Origin: CAIMUS01 sp046347625
GTDB lineage: Bacteria; Pseudomonadota; Gammaproteobacteria; Competibacterales; Competibacteraceae
Assembly: GCA_046347625.1 (NCBI GenBank)
Contig: JAXMFU010000001.1
Location: 372,001-436,000, forward strand
Length of the DNA stretch: 64,000 bases
Direction of reading: 5' to 3'
Each line of letters begins with the position of its first letter. The first letter of the stretch is position 1. The notes under the pieces are model-generated. The model made no database searches. It saw only the letters and a list, made by a program, of their open reading frames with translations, and was not told where the DNA came from. Made by a program: the position numbers and the translations under genes. Below are positions 41,055-48,532 of the stretch, piece by piece.

Positions 41055-41638
41055 TTTGGTTTGTGAAACTGGCGTTTTCCAACAATTCCAAATCCTGCTA
41101 ACGCGGAACTGAACAACCCTATTGTAGCAGGTATTGGAACGGTAGTCGAAGTGGTCGAAGTGACCTGAATGGCAAAATTGTCCGTATAAACCGGACCCCC
41201 AAAATTGACGTTGTACCCTTGAAAGCTCCCCGTCAGCATTACGGGGTTTGACAGATCGTCGTTGAACAGCGAGGAGCTGGCCTGGTTGATTAAGACGAGC
41301 CCAGGGTTGGTGCCGCTTAGAATAACGAGTCCGCCAGAATTGCTAGGGGTATAGAATTGTACAATATCGAGCGCACTCGGACCGTTGATGGTAACGAGGG
41401 TTGGAGGCGATACCGCGAAACAGTCTGAAACGACAGTCTGGCACGAAGTTGGAGTGGGCGTTTGCGAAATAGTGAAACTGAAGACGTCACCCAGATTACC
41501 GGTTAGAGTGTAATCAACTGTTGATGCGCGGGCAGCGCTGGTAGTGAAGCATAGCACCAGCGAGAATAGCAGCGTTGAGCACAACAGCATTTTGCGGACA
41601 GGCTGCGAATTTGAGTATTTCATAATCATATTCTCCAT
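41048..41638 (-). CDS. PEP-CTERM-like exported protein (VPIPA type), cassette
   Basis: A 196-residue exported protein. It has a signal peptide (LLCSTLLFSLVLCFTTSAARA), a beta-rich, Thr/Ser-rich secreted part, and a C-terminal sorting signal PIPATIGLFSSALAGFGIVGKRQF: a short motif, a membrane helix and basic residues. This is the tripartite signal handled by exosortases; VPxPA is a known variant. The protein is probably cleaved and released or anchored outside. It is one of four such proteins in the array. The gene ends inside the attC. Confidence 0.82.
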   Translation of the reverse strand: MENMIMKYSNSQPVRKMLLCSTLLFSLVLCFTTSAARASTVDYTLTGNLGDVFSFTISQTPTPTSCQTVVSDCFAVSPPTLVTINGPSALDIVQFYTPSNSGGLVILSGTNPGLVLINQASSSLFNDDLSNPVMLTGSFQGYNVNFGGPVYTDNFAIQVTSTTSTTVPIPATIGLFSSALAGFGIVGKRQFHKPKA

Positions 41639-41657
41639 TGCCGTTGATTCATAACAA

Positions 41658-41716
41658 GCCTAACGGTGAGCATCAGCCGCGCGCGTAGCGCGTCGGCTGC
41701 ATGCGTTTGTTAGGGC
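41658..41716 (-). other. attC site, second family
   Basis: GCCTAACGGTGAGCATCAGC, a GCGCGCGTAGCGCG centre, then GTCGGCTGCATGCG and GTTAGGGC. It belongs with 39960, 41998 and 46478. Confidence 0.93.
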
Positions 41717-41997
41717 TGTCAGAATTAATCAAGATCAGCTCCTTGTCTCTGAAAAAACGTGGTCTGTCCCCTATTTCTGCAGCGGGTTCATTGTCGGTCA
41801 GTTAAGGTGGGCCGTGCCCACCCTACCAGGCTGACCCCGTTTTCCCAATGTTCTCTGACCCCGTTTTCCGTTTTCCCGGGTTGTATCGTTGTAGGATGGG
41901 TAGAGCAGCGCGGAGCGCCGCGAAACCCATCGGTTCCGCATGACCTGGCAATGATGGGTTTCGCTCCGCTGGCGCTCCGCTCTACCCATCCTACGCG
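41717..41997. other. Cassette without ORF, holding repeats
   Basis: No gene is seen. It holds half of a REP unit (GGTGGGCCGTGCCCACCCTACC, 41804-41825), two TCTGACCCCGTTTTCC motifs, and a large palindrome GTAGGATGGGTAGAGC...GCTCTACCCATCCTAC (41892-41994). The right side resembles 42058-42200. Confidence 0.7.
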
Positions 41998-42057
41998 GGC
42001 TAACGTCTCAAGCTCAGCCGCGCGCGTAGCGCGTCGGCTACATGCTTTTGTTAGGGC
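41998..42057 (-). other. attC site, second family
   Basis: GGCTAACGTCTCAAGCTCAG, a CCGCGCGCGTAGCGCG centre, GTCGGCTACATGC and GTTAGGGC. Confidence 0.88.
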
Positions 42058-42200
42058 TATCGGAGTAAATCGAGCCTAGCCCCTTTTCATAAGTCATTGA
42101 TATGACAAGCATGGTTACGGCTTTGAAAAAATCGTGGTTTGCACCCCATTGTCTTTACCAACTCGGTCGGTTAAGGTGGGCCGTGCCCACCCTACCGGGC

Positions 42201-43112
42201 TCATTTGTTGCAACCCCCAAAGGGCGTAGTGCTCGCAGGGTTCTTAAGCGATGTGTCACTTACTGCCCAAATCTGTGAAATCACCTTCTTCTCTGCGTCA
42301 TTAGTGGCGTCCCAAAGTTGGCTAAACGCCTTGTACAACCTGCAGTATTCTGCTTGTTTTTTTTCGTTATCAGGTCTGGACTTCTTCAACGCAGATTTGA
42401 AGAGGAGCCAGTCTGAGTAACGAAGTCTGTCCTCACTGGCAATACGTACGGGATCAATGAATTTCTTGAAGACCTCCTTCTCGTCATCCGTGGTCAGACG
42501 CTCGAATGTGTCCGTCATTGTATCCAGTGGCAGAGTATCAGCGGCCTGGTAAGGAATTTTCTCAGCGGTAACGCTAGTCCGTTGCAACCATCTACGCAGC
42601 AGCCAAGCAGTCGTGACATTGAAGCCAGCAAGCTTAGCGAAATAATTTCGTGTAACGACAAGAAAATTGAAGTTGTCATTATTACCCTTATCGTCAACGG
42701 ATTTCCAATCTGAATAGTATTTACTGGAAGATTCAAAGGTTTTTAGAAAAACTTTGTCTGTCAAATCGAAATTGATGACCGTCGGCCTGTTCATGGTTGG
42801 ATAAACACGAATCCTTATAGGTTCGATCTTCAGCTCGGGTCCCTCGATGATAATCTGATAAATTTCAATCGAAGACAATGTGTCGATATCAATGTCACAG
42901 GTAAAGCCGTCGGACTCCCCGATCTTTCCGGGTCGACAATCCGAGGAAGTTTGGTCAGACTGCATCAAGTAGACGCGGCTAACCGTCTTATCCTTATCCG
43001 TTCGCGCGACTACCTGCAGTTCTCCCGCAGCAAACGCCCGGTGCGGCATCAGCAGGGTGAATGTGAGAAAGAGGAATACCACTTGGCCAACAGTTTTTTG
43101 AAACCTGTTCAT
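42201..43112 (-). CDS. Exported hypothetical protein (integron cassette)
   Basis: A 303-residue protein from the ATG at 43112, which follows GGAG and starts a clear signal peptide (MNRFQKTVGQVVFLFLTFTL, LMPHRAFAA). The mature part is mixed alpha/beta, with a charged helical C-terminal half (LTTDDEKEVFKKFIDP, SALKKSRPDNEKKQAEY) and a final FGGCNK. I do not recognise the family. The start is two bases after the stop of the next gene upstream, so the two are one operon within one cassette. Confidence 0.72.
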   Translation of the reverse strand: MNRFQKTVGQVVFLFLTFTLLMPHRAFAAGELQVVARTDKDKTVSRVYLMQSDQTSSDCRPGKIGESDGFTCDIDIDTLSSIEIYQIIIEGPELKIEPIRIRVYPTMNRPTVINFDLTDKVFLKTFESSSKYYSDWKSVDDKGNNDNFNFLVVTRNYFAKLAGFNVTTAWLLRRWLQRTSVTAEKIPYQAADTLPLDTMTDTFERLTTDDEKEVFKKFIDPVRIASEDRLRYSDWLLFKSALKKSRPDNEKKQAEYCRLYKAFSQLWDATNDAEKKVISQIWAVSDTSLKNPASTTPFGGCNK

Positions 43113-43113
43113 A

Positions 43114-43698
43114 TTATTTCTCCGCTGCCCGTAGGCCGAGCAAAATTGAAACGAACGTGAGAAAAGTATGAAAAGATGCATTAAAAAACTCCTTCGCCGT
43201 TGGAAGCCAAGTTGCGAACTCGTTAAGGCTGCCTACCCACGCCGTTTGCGAAAATAGATCTTGGCCATCCGGGGACATAACAAAATACTTTGCAATAAGG
43301 CTGCCGACAGCTCCGAGGACACTAAGACAAATGAATAGAAAGAAAAACAGAGATTGTTCTCCACTTCTAGATTTCAGACCGGCAAGCAGTGCAAAAAATG
43401 GAGCAATAAAAGAGGTCAATCTTGTAAAATCGTCGCCTGATCCGGTGATCACATATAATAACATTCTCGCGGATAGGTCAGGAGAATTTACTTTCCAATA
43501 GTCCAAATGTTGCATCAGAGAAAGCATAATAGCAGTTGGGACAAGCACTACAAGAAGAAAAATTAGGCAGACCAGCGATGTAGCAATTTGGCTCAAGTCA
43601 ATATTGGTCATCCAACTGCGTCCGATAGAATACATTGTCGTCGCGACGATGAGGAACTGTCTTGCGATGTTTCGGCAAACGTCTGTAAATTTGCTCAT
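43114..43698 (-). CDS. Integral membrane protein (integron cassette)
   Basis: A 194-residue protein with about four membrane helices (LVCLIFLLVVLVPTAIMLSL, FIAPFFALLAGL, LFFFLFICLSVLGAVGSLIA, TFLTFVSILLGL). No known domain was recognised. It precedes the exported protein with almost no gap, an uncommon two-gene cassette that is not a toxin-antitoxin pair. The partners may work together at the membrane. Confidence 0.72.
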   Translation of the reverse strand: MSKFTDVCRNIARQFLIVATTMYSIGRSWMTNIDLSQIATSLVCLIFLLVVLVPTAIMLSLMQHLDYWKVNSPDLSARMLLYVITGSGDDFTRLTSFIAPFFALLAGLKSRSGEQSLFFFLFICLSVLGAVGSLIAKYFVMSPDGQDLFSQTAWVGSLNEFATWLPTAKEFFNASFHTFLTFVSILLGLRAAEK

Positions 43699-43805
43699 AT
43701 CATTCCTTCGTAAGAACTAACATTAGGGTGTGTTTGCGAACCCTATTCGGCCAGGCTCCTAGCCAGACACTCTGGCTCTTCCTGACGGGGGCACTATAAC
43801 ACAAA

Positions 43806-43866
43806 GCCTAACGATCTAAGCTCAGCCGCCGGCGGAGCACGGTCGGCTGGAGCGTTCAGTTAGGGC
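43806..43866 (-). other. attC site
   Basis: GCCTAACGATCTAAGCTCAG, CCGCCGGCGGAGCACGG and TCGGCTGGAGCG, GTTAGGGC, 61 bases. Confidence 0.93.
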
Positions 43867-44025
43867 AAACACGGTTTCCAGAAACTCATCGTTTCCGAAT
43901 TGCCGTTCTGCCCTGAAACAAACTACGGCGGGTTCATTGCTACCGACTGGGCGCTCTTAATTGCACCCCAGCCGCTGATTCTTACCACTCCAGACATTCG
44001 GTCGGGAGGGAGAGAAATTCCACCC
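43867..44025. other. Cassette without a credible ORF
   Basis: A 159-base interval with the conserved side TCGGGAGGGAGAGAAATTCC (about 43999-44018) and a CGTTTCCGAATTGCCG part that match the cassettes at 35637 and 47280. No start codon with a ribosome site was found on the minus strand. Confidence 0.7.
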
Positions 44026-44088
44026 GCCCTAACGTTCAAGCTCAGCCGCCGCGCGGTAGCGCCGTCCGCTGCAAGCCCTCGTTAGGCC
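44026..44088 (-). other. attC site
   Basis: GCCCTAACGTTCAAGCTCAG, GCCGCGCGGTAGCGCCG, TCCGCTGCAAGC and GTTAGGCC. Confidence 0.92.
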
Positions 44089-44238
44089 ATGATACACAGA
44101 AAAAGGTGACAGCATCATACCTTAATGTTCTCTGACCCCGTTTCCAAATGCTGATCCCGTTTCCAAATGTTCTCTGACCCCGTTTCCCACTACCGAGCTA
44201 CACCCTGAAGAGTCTAAAGTGGTGAAATAACCAATCTT

Positions 44239-44895
44239 CTATCGGCTGCCTCGCACTGGCCACGCATAGACAGAACCCCCGGTGCCGTTTTTGGGATTTC
44301 CATAAAACAAGGAGTCATAAAGAAGAATAACGTGAACTTGGCTTGGATTATCCTCGAGACTGGTCGATGACCAGAAATAGGATGTTGTCACGTTAGGAAA
44401 CGGCTGAGGTCCAGCATTATAACAAGCTATACCTGGTGTGTTAGTCAGGCTTGGGCCATTCGATCCCGTGCAGCCTAAAACGGACGCCTGGTGTACCGTA
44501 GCCTGCCATTCCCCCGGCGTAGGTAAACGCCAGTCCCCTGGCTTGGAGTGGTCACTTAGCCCGCAATTTCCATCTGCCAGATTTGCCGCTGCAGCGATGG
44601 CATCTTTATAAAGTTGGGTTGTGTTACCAAAACAATAAGCATTTTTGAGCCAGATCAAGCCGGTGACAGTGTCCGTTACAGTGCCGTTGCCGCAATCAAC
44701 ATAGCGGTTAGTAGTATCCGCGCAGGGCGGATCAGGGTTGTTGACCCGAGTGTTGAGGGTGTTGATCTGATCCTGCAAACCTTGCAGTGTGGGGCGTGGT
44801 GGCTGTTGGGCTAAGGCGCTACTGCTGATGGCGCTGCCAACCAACAAGGCGACGACACCAACGAGAGCGGTGATTAAACGATAGTAGTTGTTCAT
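44239..44895 (-). CDS. DUF1566 (Lcl C-terminal-like) exported protein, cassette
   Basis: A 218-residue exported protein. A signal peptide (LITALVGVVALLVGSAISSS, ALA) precedes a short coiled segment (LQGLQDQINTLNTRV) and a DUF1566/Lcl-type domain: VDCGNGTVTDTVTGLIWLKN, WRLPTPGEWQATV, YFWSSTSLEDN, AWPVRGS. The domain has an FGE-like fold and is common in surface proteins. The ATG at 44895 follows GAGGAG and lies 10 bases after the stop of the PEP-CTERM gene upstream, so both are one operon in one cassette. Confidence 0.85.
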   Translation of the reverse strand: MNNYYRLITALVGVVALLVGSAISSSALAQQPPRPTLQGLQDQINTLNTRVNNPDPPCADTTNRYVDCGNGTVTDTVTGLIWLKNAYCFGNTTQLYKDAIAAAANLADGNCGLSDHSKPGDWRLPTPGEWQATVHQASVLGCTGSNGPSLTNTPGIACYNAGPQPFPNVTTSYFWSSTSLEDNPSQVHVILLYDSLFYGNPKNGTGGSVYAWPVRGSR

Positions 44896-44905
44896 GGAAA
44901 ACTCC

Positions 44906-45691
44906 TCAGTCAACATCAGTAGTTAAAGGATAAAGATCAGGGGTAGTTCGGTTCAGACCGGACCGCCGCCTGTCTCGCTGGAACAGCAACGCCAGCACGC
45001 CACCTAGCAGAAGGACCAGCGTGTCCGGTTCGGGAATGACAGGGGCAGCCACCGTGATGTCGTCCGCGTTATAGAGAAAGGGACCACCCGATACATCGGG
45101 ACCATATTGAATACTGGCTGAGGTGAATACATTGCTCCCAATGACGCCTAGGAAGTAGGCATAGTAGTCGGAACCGTTGAAATTCCCGACCAATGTGCGG
45201 TCATTAGCCACCAGCGAGGCTGTTTCACCACCCGCCGCCAGACGAATATCATCATTAAACATCGTGTCAGGGGTGATGAAAGACAGCCCGAAGGCTTCGA
45301 CTGGACTAGTCAAGCCCAAGTCGATGACTGTGCCGCCAACGATCGTATTGTAATTAGCTGGATCGTCGGTTCCCAGCGAGTTGGGATTAGAGGTGGTGGG
45401 ATTGTTGCCATTATCCATGACGACAATCAAGTTAAGTTTATCCCTGGGATTACCCAGGATATCGTCAACGACCGGGAAAGTAATTCCCGTGCCTGGCCCA
45501 CCGGTAACCGTTAGGGTTGTGCCCGAGAGAATGGTTCCCCCGGCCAGGCTGTCGAAATTGAGCACACCTGCCGGCCCGGGCAGGGCATTAAGAAAGGTAG
45601 TTTTGTCAGTAAATGTCATCCCCTGCCCCTGAACCGAGTAGACGATCAGTAGCAAGGTGGTCAAGGTTACACTCAGATGGTTTTTTTTCAT
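44906..45691 (-). CDS. PEP-CTERM exported protein (integron cassette)
   Basis: A 261-residue protein with an N-terminal signal peptide (HLSVTLTTLLLIVYSVQGQG), a beta-rich body (LPGPAGVLNFDSLAGGTIL, ADDITVAAP) and VIPEPDTLVLLLGGVLALLF followed by QRDRRRSG: the PEP motif, membrane helix and basic cluster recognised by exosortase. A 21-residue extra tail follows the basic cluster. The body resembles the secreted domains of floc- and matrix-associated PEP-CTERM proteins. It is cotranscribed with the DUF1566 gene. Confidence 0.87.
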   Translation of the reverse strand: MKKNHLSVTLTTLLLIVYSVQGQGMTFTDKTTFLNALPGPAGVLNFDSLAGGTILSGTTLTVTGGPGTGITFPVVDDILGNPRDKLNLIVVMDNGNNPTTSNPNSLGTDDPANYNTIVGGTVIDLGLTSPVEAFGLSFITPDTMFNDDIRLAAGGETASLVANDRTLVGNFNGSDYYAYFLGVIGSNVFTSASIQYGPDVSGGPFLYNADDITVAAPVIPEPDTLVLLLGGVLALLFQRDRRRSGLNRTTPDLYPLTTDVD

Positions 45692-45771
45692 TTGGACAGA
45701 CTCCTTTAGTATCAGGACCTTCGCAAAAGCGATTTTAAGGTTGGGTAGAGGATAACCAAGGCAGAAAAGTT

Positions 45772-45828
45772 AATGCCTGAATTAAGCCGCGCCGCGAAGC
45801 GGCGTCGGCTTGAATGAATTGTTAGAGC
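45772..45828 (-). other. attC site, short type
   Basis: TTAATGCCTGAATTAAGCC, a GCGCCGCGAAGCGGCG centre, TCGGCTTGAATGAATT and GTTAGAG. It differs from the neighbours, which points to a separate source for this cassette. Confidence 0.82.
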
Positions 45829-46472
45829 CCGCGCTGCCGTGCAACCTCAGCGACCAGCTCTGGATTTTGTTTGGTGAAGGTCCAGCCTTTGAGGTACTCA
45901 AACAACGCGTCGGTGCAAGCAAGAAAAGCATCAGCAAGCTCCACCCAAAGCGCATCCTCAACGTGATCATCGGTTGGCCCGATGACAATTCCCATTTTTC
46001 CTTCCGCGCCAGGCTCCCAAACAGCAAATATGTGACGTTCCGAGAGATGGACGAAGCCGGAAGTTGCGTCATATACGCGAGGCATCCAATCGTACTTTTT
46101 GCCAAGGGTCTCGACCAGATAGCGATCCGTCATTAGCTTCCCGGAGCGGTCTTCGAGCTTTCTGACCGGGACACCTTCCAAGATGCTTTGCGCGAAGTCA
46201 TGCGGATGCTCAACTATGAACGCGGCGAAGAAACGCAAGCATGTGTCTAGTTGCAACCTTACGAGTGTTGCCGCGGATAGATAGTTTTTGCTCCTGACAA
46301 GGCAAGCAAAGCCAGCGCATAACGACATGGAGCGCTTGAAGGCCGCTTGAGCAAGCAGGTCCAATCCAAAGATTTTACCGCCATCAGCCTTCATCATTTC
46401 CATGAGGTGCTTTAGGTGCAGATCCCCCAGGCTCTCAATGTGTTTGATTCTTTCGTCGAGAACGGAGTTCAT
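45822..46472 (-). CDS. Hypothetical cassette protein, 216 aa
   Basis: A soluble, mostly helical protein (IKHIESLGDLHLKHLMEMMK, KRSMSLCAGFACLVRSKNYL, SAATLVRLQLDTCLRFFAAF) ending in WTFTKQNPELVAEVARQRGL inside the attC. The RLQLDTCLRFFA and SGFVHLSERHIF segments recall HEPN-like or DUF5677-like helical proteins of integron cassettes, but I cannot name the family. No catalytic motif is evident. Confidence 0.65.
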   Translation of the reverse strand: MNSVLDERIKHIESLGDLHLKHLMEMMKADGGKIFGLDLLAQAAFKRSMSLCAGFACLVRSKNYLSAATLVRLQLDTCLRFFAAFIVEHPHDFAQSILEGVPVRKLEDRSGKLMTDRYLVETLGKKYDWMPRVYDATSGFVHLSERHIFAVWEPGAEGKMGIVIGPTDDHVEDALWVELADAFLACTDALFEYLKGWTFTKQNPELVAEVARQRGL

Positions 46473-46477
46473 TGCAG

Positions 46478-46538
46478 GCTCTAACAGTTTAGCATCAGCC
46501 GCGCGCGTAGCGCGTCGGCTGCATGCCTTTGTTAGGGC
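46478..46538 (-). other. attC site, second family
   Basis: GCTCTAACAGTTTAGCATCA, a GCGCGCGTAGCGCG centre, GTCGGCTGCATGC and GTTAGGGC. Confidence 0.92.
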
Positions 46539-47199
46539 TATCGAATAAATCGAGCCTAGCCCCCTTTTTTCTCAAACGGTGATTTTGGCAAAGTCGCCTC
46601 GCGATGAGCCCCACGGTGCCAACACCAAACAGACCCAAAATGCTTGGTTCAGGTATCTGAGCAACTGCAAAAATAACACGTCCAGTTAACCCTCCCTGAA
46701 GATAGTCTTGATCCGGATTACGCGACGTAAGTATGTATTCATCATTATAGAACCTCAAACCACTCCAGATATGATCAATCAGCCAGCCAATACTGGGGGA
46801 AGGCTGTGAGGCTAAGAAAATCCATGCATTAGTGGAGATATCGGTGGCATCAGCATCAATGGACAAATCTTCGTAAGTGCCAATCACGTTTTCTGCAGAA
46901 AGATGAGAATTTTGCGGGGTTAATATTGTAGAGTGCGATAAGTCGAAAATATTAAGACTCCAATCGATGAAATCAATCGAACCTAGAATTCCAGTTTTAC
47001 CATTTGTCGTGATCGTGCCTTGCACATGACCTTCACCTATGCTTCGATCTACGCTGTAAATTAAAGAGGCATAGCTGGTGATCGGGACTGTAAGTAAAGT
47101 CACAAGAAGCAGCAAGACGTGGCTTCTAATTATCTGCAGCAATTCCCATTCCCAAACCTGGGTGCAACCACTTGTATGAACTACTATCGCATTTTTCAT
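46495..47199 (-). CDS. PEP-CTERM exported protein (integron cassette)
   Basis: From the ATG at 47199 the protein has 234 residues. A hydrophobic export helix (SHVLLLLVTLLTVPITSYA) lies about 30 residues in, so the N-terminus is longer than usual. The body is beta-rich, and AQIPEPSILGLFGVGTVGLI with ARRLCQNHRLRKKG forms the PEP-CTERM signal. The last residues (NKGMQPTRYARG) are encoded by the attC. The longer frame to 47253 begins inside the next attC. Confidence 0.83.
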   Translation of the reverse strand: MKNAIVVHTSGCTQVWEWELLQIIRSHVLLLLVTLLTVPITSYASLIYSVDRSIGEGHVQGTITTNGKTGILGSIDFIDWSLNIFDLSHSTILTPQNSHLSAENVIGTYEDLSIDADATDISTNAWIFLASQPSPSIGWLIDHIWSGLRFYNDEYILTSRNPDQDYLQGGLTGRVIFAVAQIPEPSILGLFGVGTVGLIARRLCQNHRLRKKGARLDLFDSPNKGMQPTRYARG

Positions 47200-47218
47200 T
47201 GTCAGCCCCTTTTCAAAA

Positions 47219-47279
47219 GGTCTAACGATAAAGCTCAGCCGCCAACGGAGCACGGTCGGCTGGAGCGTTCAGTTAGGGC
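47219..47279 (-). other. attC site
   Basis: GGTCTAACGATAAAGCTCAG, CCGCCAACGGAGCACGG, TCGGCTGGAGCG and GTTAGGGC, 61 bases. Confidence 0.93.
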
Positions 47280-47438
47280 GAACACGTTCTCAAGACCGTC
47301 ACGGCTTCCGAACCGTCGCCCTACCCGAAACCATAGCACAACTTTTTCAACTTGCCACCAGCCGGGGGTTTCCTTAAGCAAAGACGGGGTGGCACTGAGC
47401 AGTCCAGTTGGTTGGTTGGGAGGAGAGAAATCCCACCT
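47280..47438. other. Cassette without a credible ORF
   Basis: A 159-base interval closely similar to 35637-35793 (shared ACCATAGCACAACTTTT, CAACTTGCCACC, and the GGGAGGAGAGAAATCCCACC side). The frame that is open in the other copy is interrupted here, so coding is unlikely. Confidence 0.75.
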
Positions 47439-47500
47439 GCCCTAACGTCTCAAGCTCAGCCGCCGGCGTAGCACGGTCGGCTGGAGCGTTCAGTTAGGAC
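47439..47500 (-). other. attC site of the first cassette
   Basis: GCCCTAACGTCTCAAGCTCA, GCCGCCGGCGTAGCACGG, TCGGCTGGAGCG and GTTAGGAC, 62 bases. It is the attC closest to the integrase. Confidence 0.93.
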
Positions 47501-47517
47501 TGACATGGTACTTTAAG

Positions 47518-48249
47518 TTATGCAAATTTAGTATGCCGTTTCTTGCCAACAGCAAACAAACCACCTAAACCAGAAACGAGCAGCAACATACTCGCGGGCT
47601 CGGGAATGGGACTGGTGGGATTGACGGCGACGGCGAAAAGACCGGCGTTATTGTTGAATGGATCGCCAATGGGCGGGTGTTGGATACTAAAACGCAAGGT
47701 TTGTGCAACGTCGCTTAGGGTATCCAACTGCAGCAGGTAATACGTCGCTTGACTAGCCTCATAAATGATTGGGCCGGTGGTGACGCCGTCAGCCAGGGTG
47801 GCCTGATAGCTGGCGTCATCCACATACCCCGCCGCCAGCCAAATTGTCAGCTGCGTTAAACCAGCCGGCACGAAGATATCGACTGCGGGCTCGTCATACT
47901 GGTAGCCAGCATGATTGCCCGGCGAAGGAGCAGAGAAAGTCGGTGACGCGCCATCGTTATAGGTGAAATAGGGATAGTTGCCGATAAAGAAATCCAGCGA
48001 GGTTCCGCCTGGACTGGCCGAAGTGAGCGTTGTGGTGTTGCCGCTGCCGGTGGTGGAAATCATGCTTCCGCCAGCCTTCTCATTTACACCAACGATGGCC
48101 CAATCCAGTTGCCCGTATGCACTGATATCAAAACTGTCCCCAGGGGATATCTGCTGCACTGTGTGCTGGGTAATGGAACTCGCACTGGCTGAGCTGCACA
48201 TAGCCATTCCCAACAGCGACATGGCCCATAATATTTTTTGAATTTTCAT
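47518..48249 (-). CDS. PEP-CTERM exported protein, first cassette
   Basis: A 243-residue protein with a signal peptide (ILWAMSLLGMAMCSSASA), a beta-sandwich-like body (ITQHTVQQISPGDSFDIS, FVPAGLTQLTIWLAAG) and the sorting signal PIPEPASMLLLVSGLGGLFA with GKKRH. The ATG follows GAGGAGAATTTCG. As the cassette next to attI it is the most recently inserted under the usual model and the best placed for expression from the integron promoter. Confidence 0.88.
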   Translation of the reverse strand: MKIQKILWAMSLLGMAMCSSASASSITQHTVQQISPGDSFDISAYGQLDWAIVGVNEKAGGSMISTTGSGNTTTLTSASPGGTSLDFFIGNYPYFTYNDGASPTFSAPSPGNHAGYQYDEPAVDIFVPAGLTQLTIWLAAGYVDDASYQATLADGVTTGPIIYEASQATYYLLQLDTLSDVAQTLRFSIQHPPIGDPFNNNAGLFAVAVNPTSPIPEPASMLLLVSGLGGLFAVGKKRHTKFA

Positions 48250-48265
48250 CGAAATTCTCCTCTAC

Positions 48266-48273
48266 GCCCTAAC
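48266..48273 (-). other. attI core site candidate
   Basis: GCCCTAAC lies between the first cassette gene and the integrase gene and has the RYYYAAC core form seen at the attC ends. Sequence to the right differs from all attC sites, as expected for attI. Confidence 0.75.
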
Positions 48274-48294
48274 TTGGTATTAGACGCACTAATC

Positions 48295-48312
48295 TGCGTC
48301 TTATAACACGCG
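48295..48312. promoter_or_regulatory. Partial copy of the 18-bp palindrome near attI
   Basis: TGCGTCTTATAACACGCG matches the palindrome at 48432-48449 in 16 of 18 positions. It lies about 25 bases from the attI core, so it may be an integrase or regulator binding site. Confidence 0.6.
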
Positions 48313-48431
48313 CCTGTTCGCTTGTCGGAGCATCAGATCCCCTATACATCAGAACCCTGCTAAAATGCAAGAGAAATATTGCTGAGTCAAAGACGCGGCG
48401 TAACGACGTCGCTTTCCTGCAACGTCAACGA

Positions 48432-48449
48432 TGCGTGTTATAACACGCA
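48432..48449. promoter_or_regulatory. 18-bp perfect palindrome upstream of intI
   Basis: TGCGTGTTATAACACGCA is a perfect palindrome 83 bases before the integrase ATG. It is not a LexA box (no CTGT-N8-ACAG). With the near copy at 48295 it may control intI or the cassette promoter. Confidence 0.65.
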
Positions 48450-48532
48450 GATAAGCTGGCTATCATTTTTAAGTGATTGATATTAAAATCTAAAAAGTAA
48501 CTTTGCTGAACCTGCCGCTTGGAGATATACGC

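Noticed and set aside
48432..48449. LexA box controlling intI
   Set aside because: The palindrome lacks the CTGT-N8-ACAG form.
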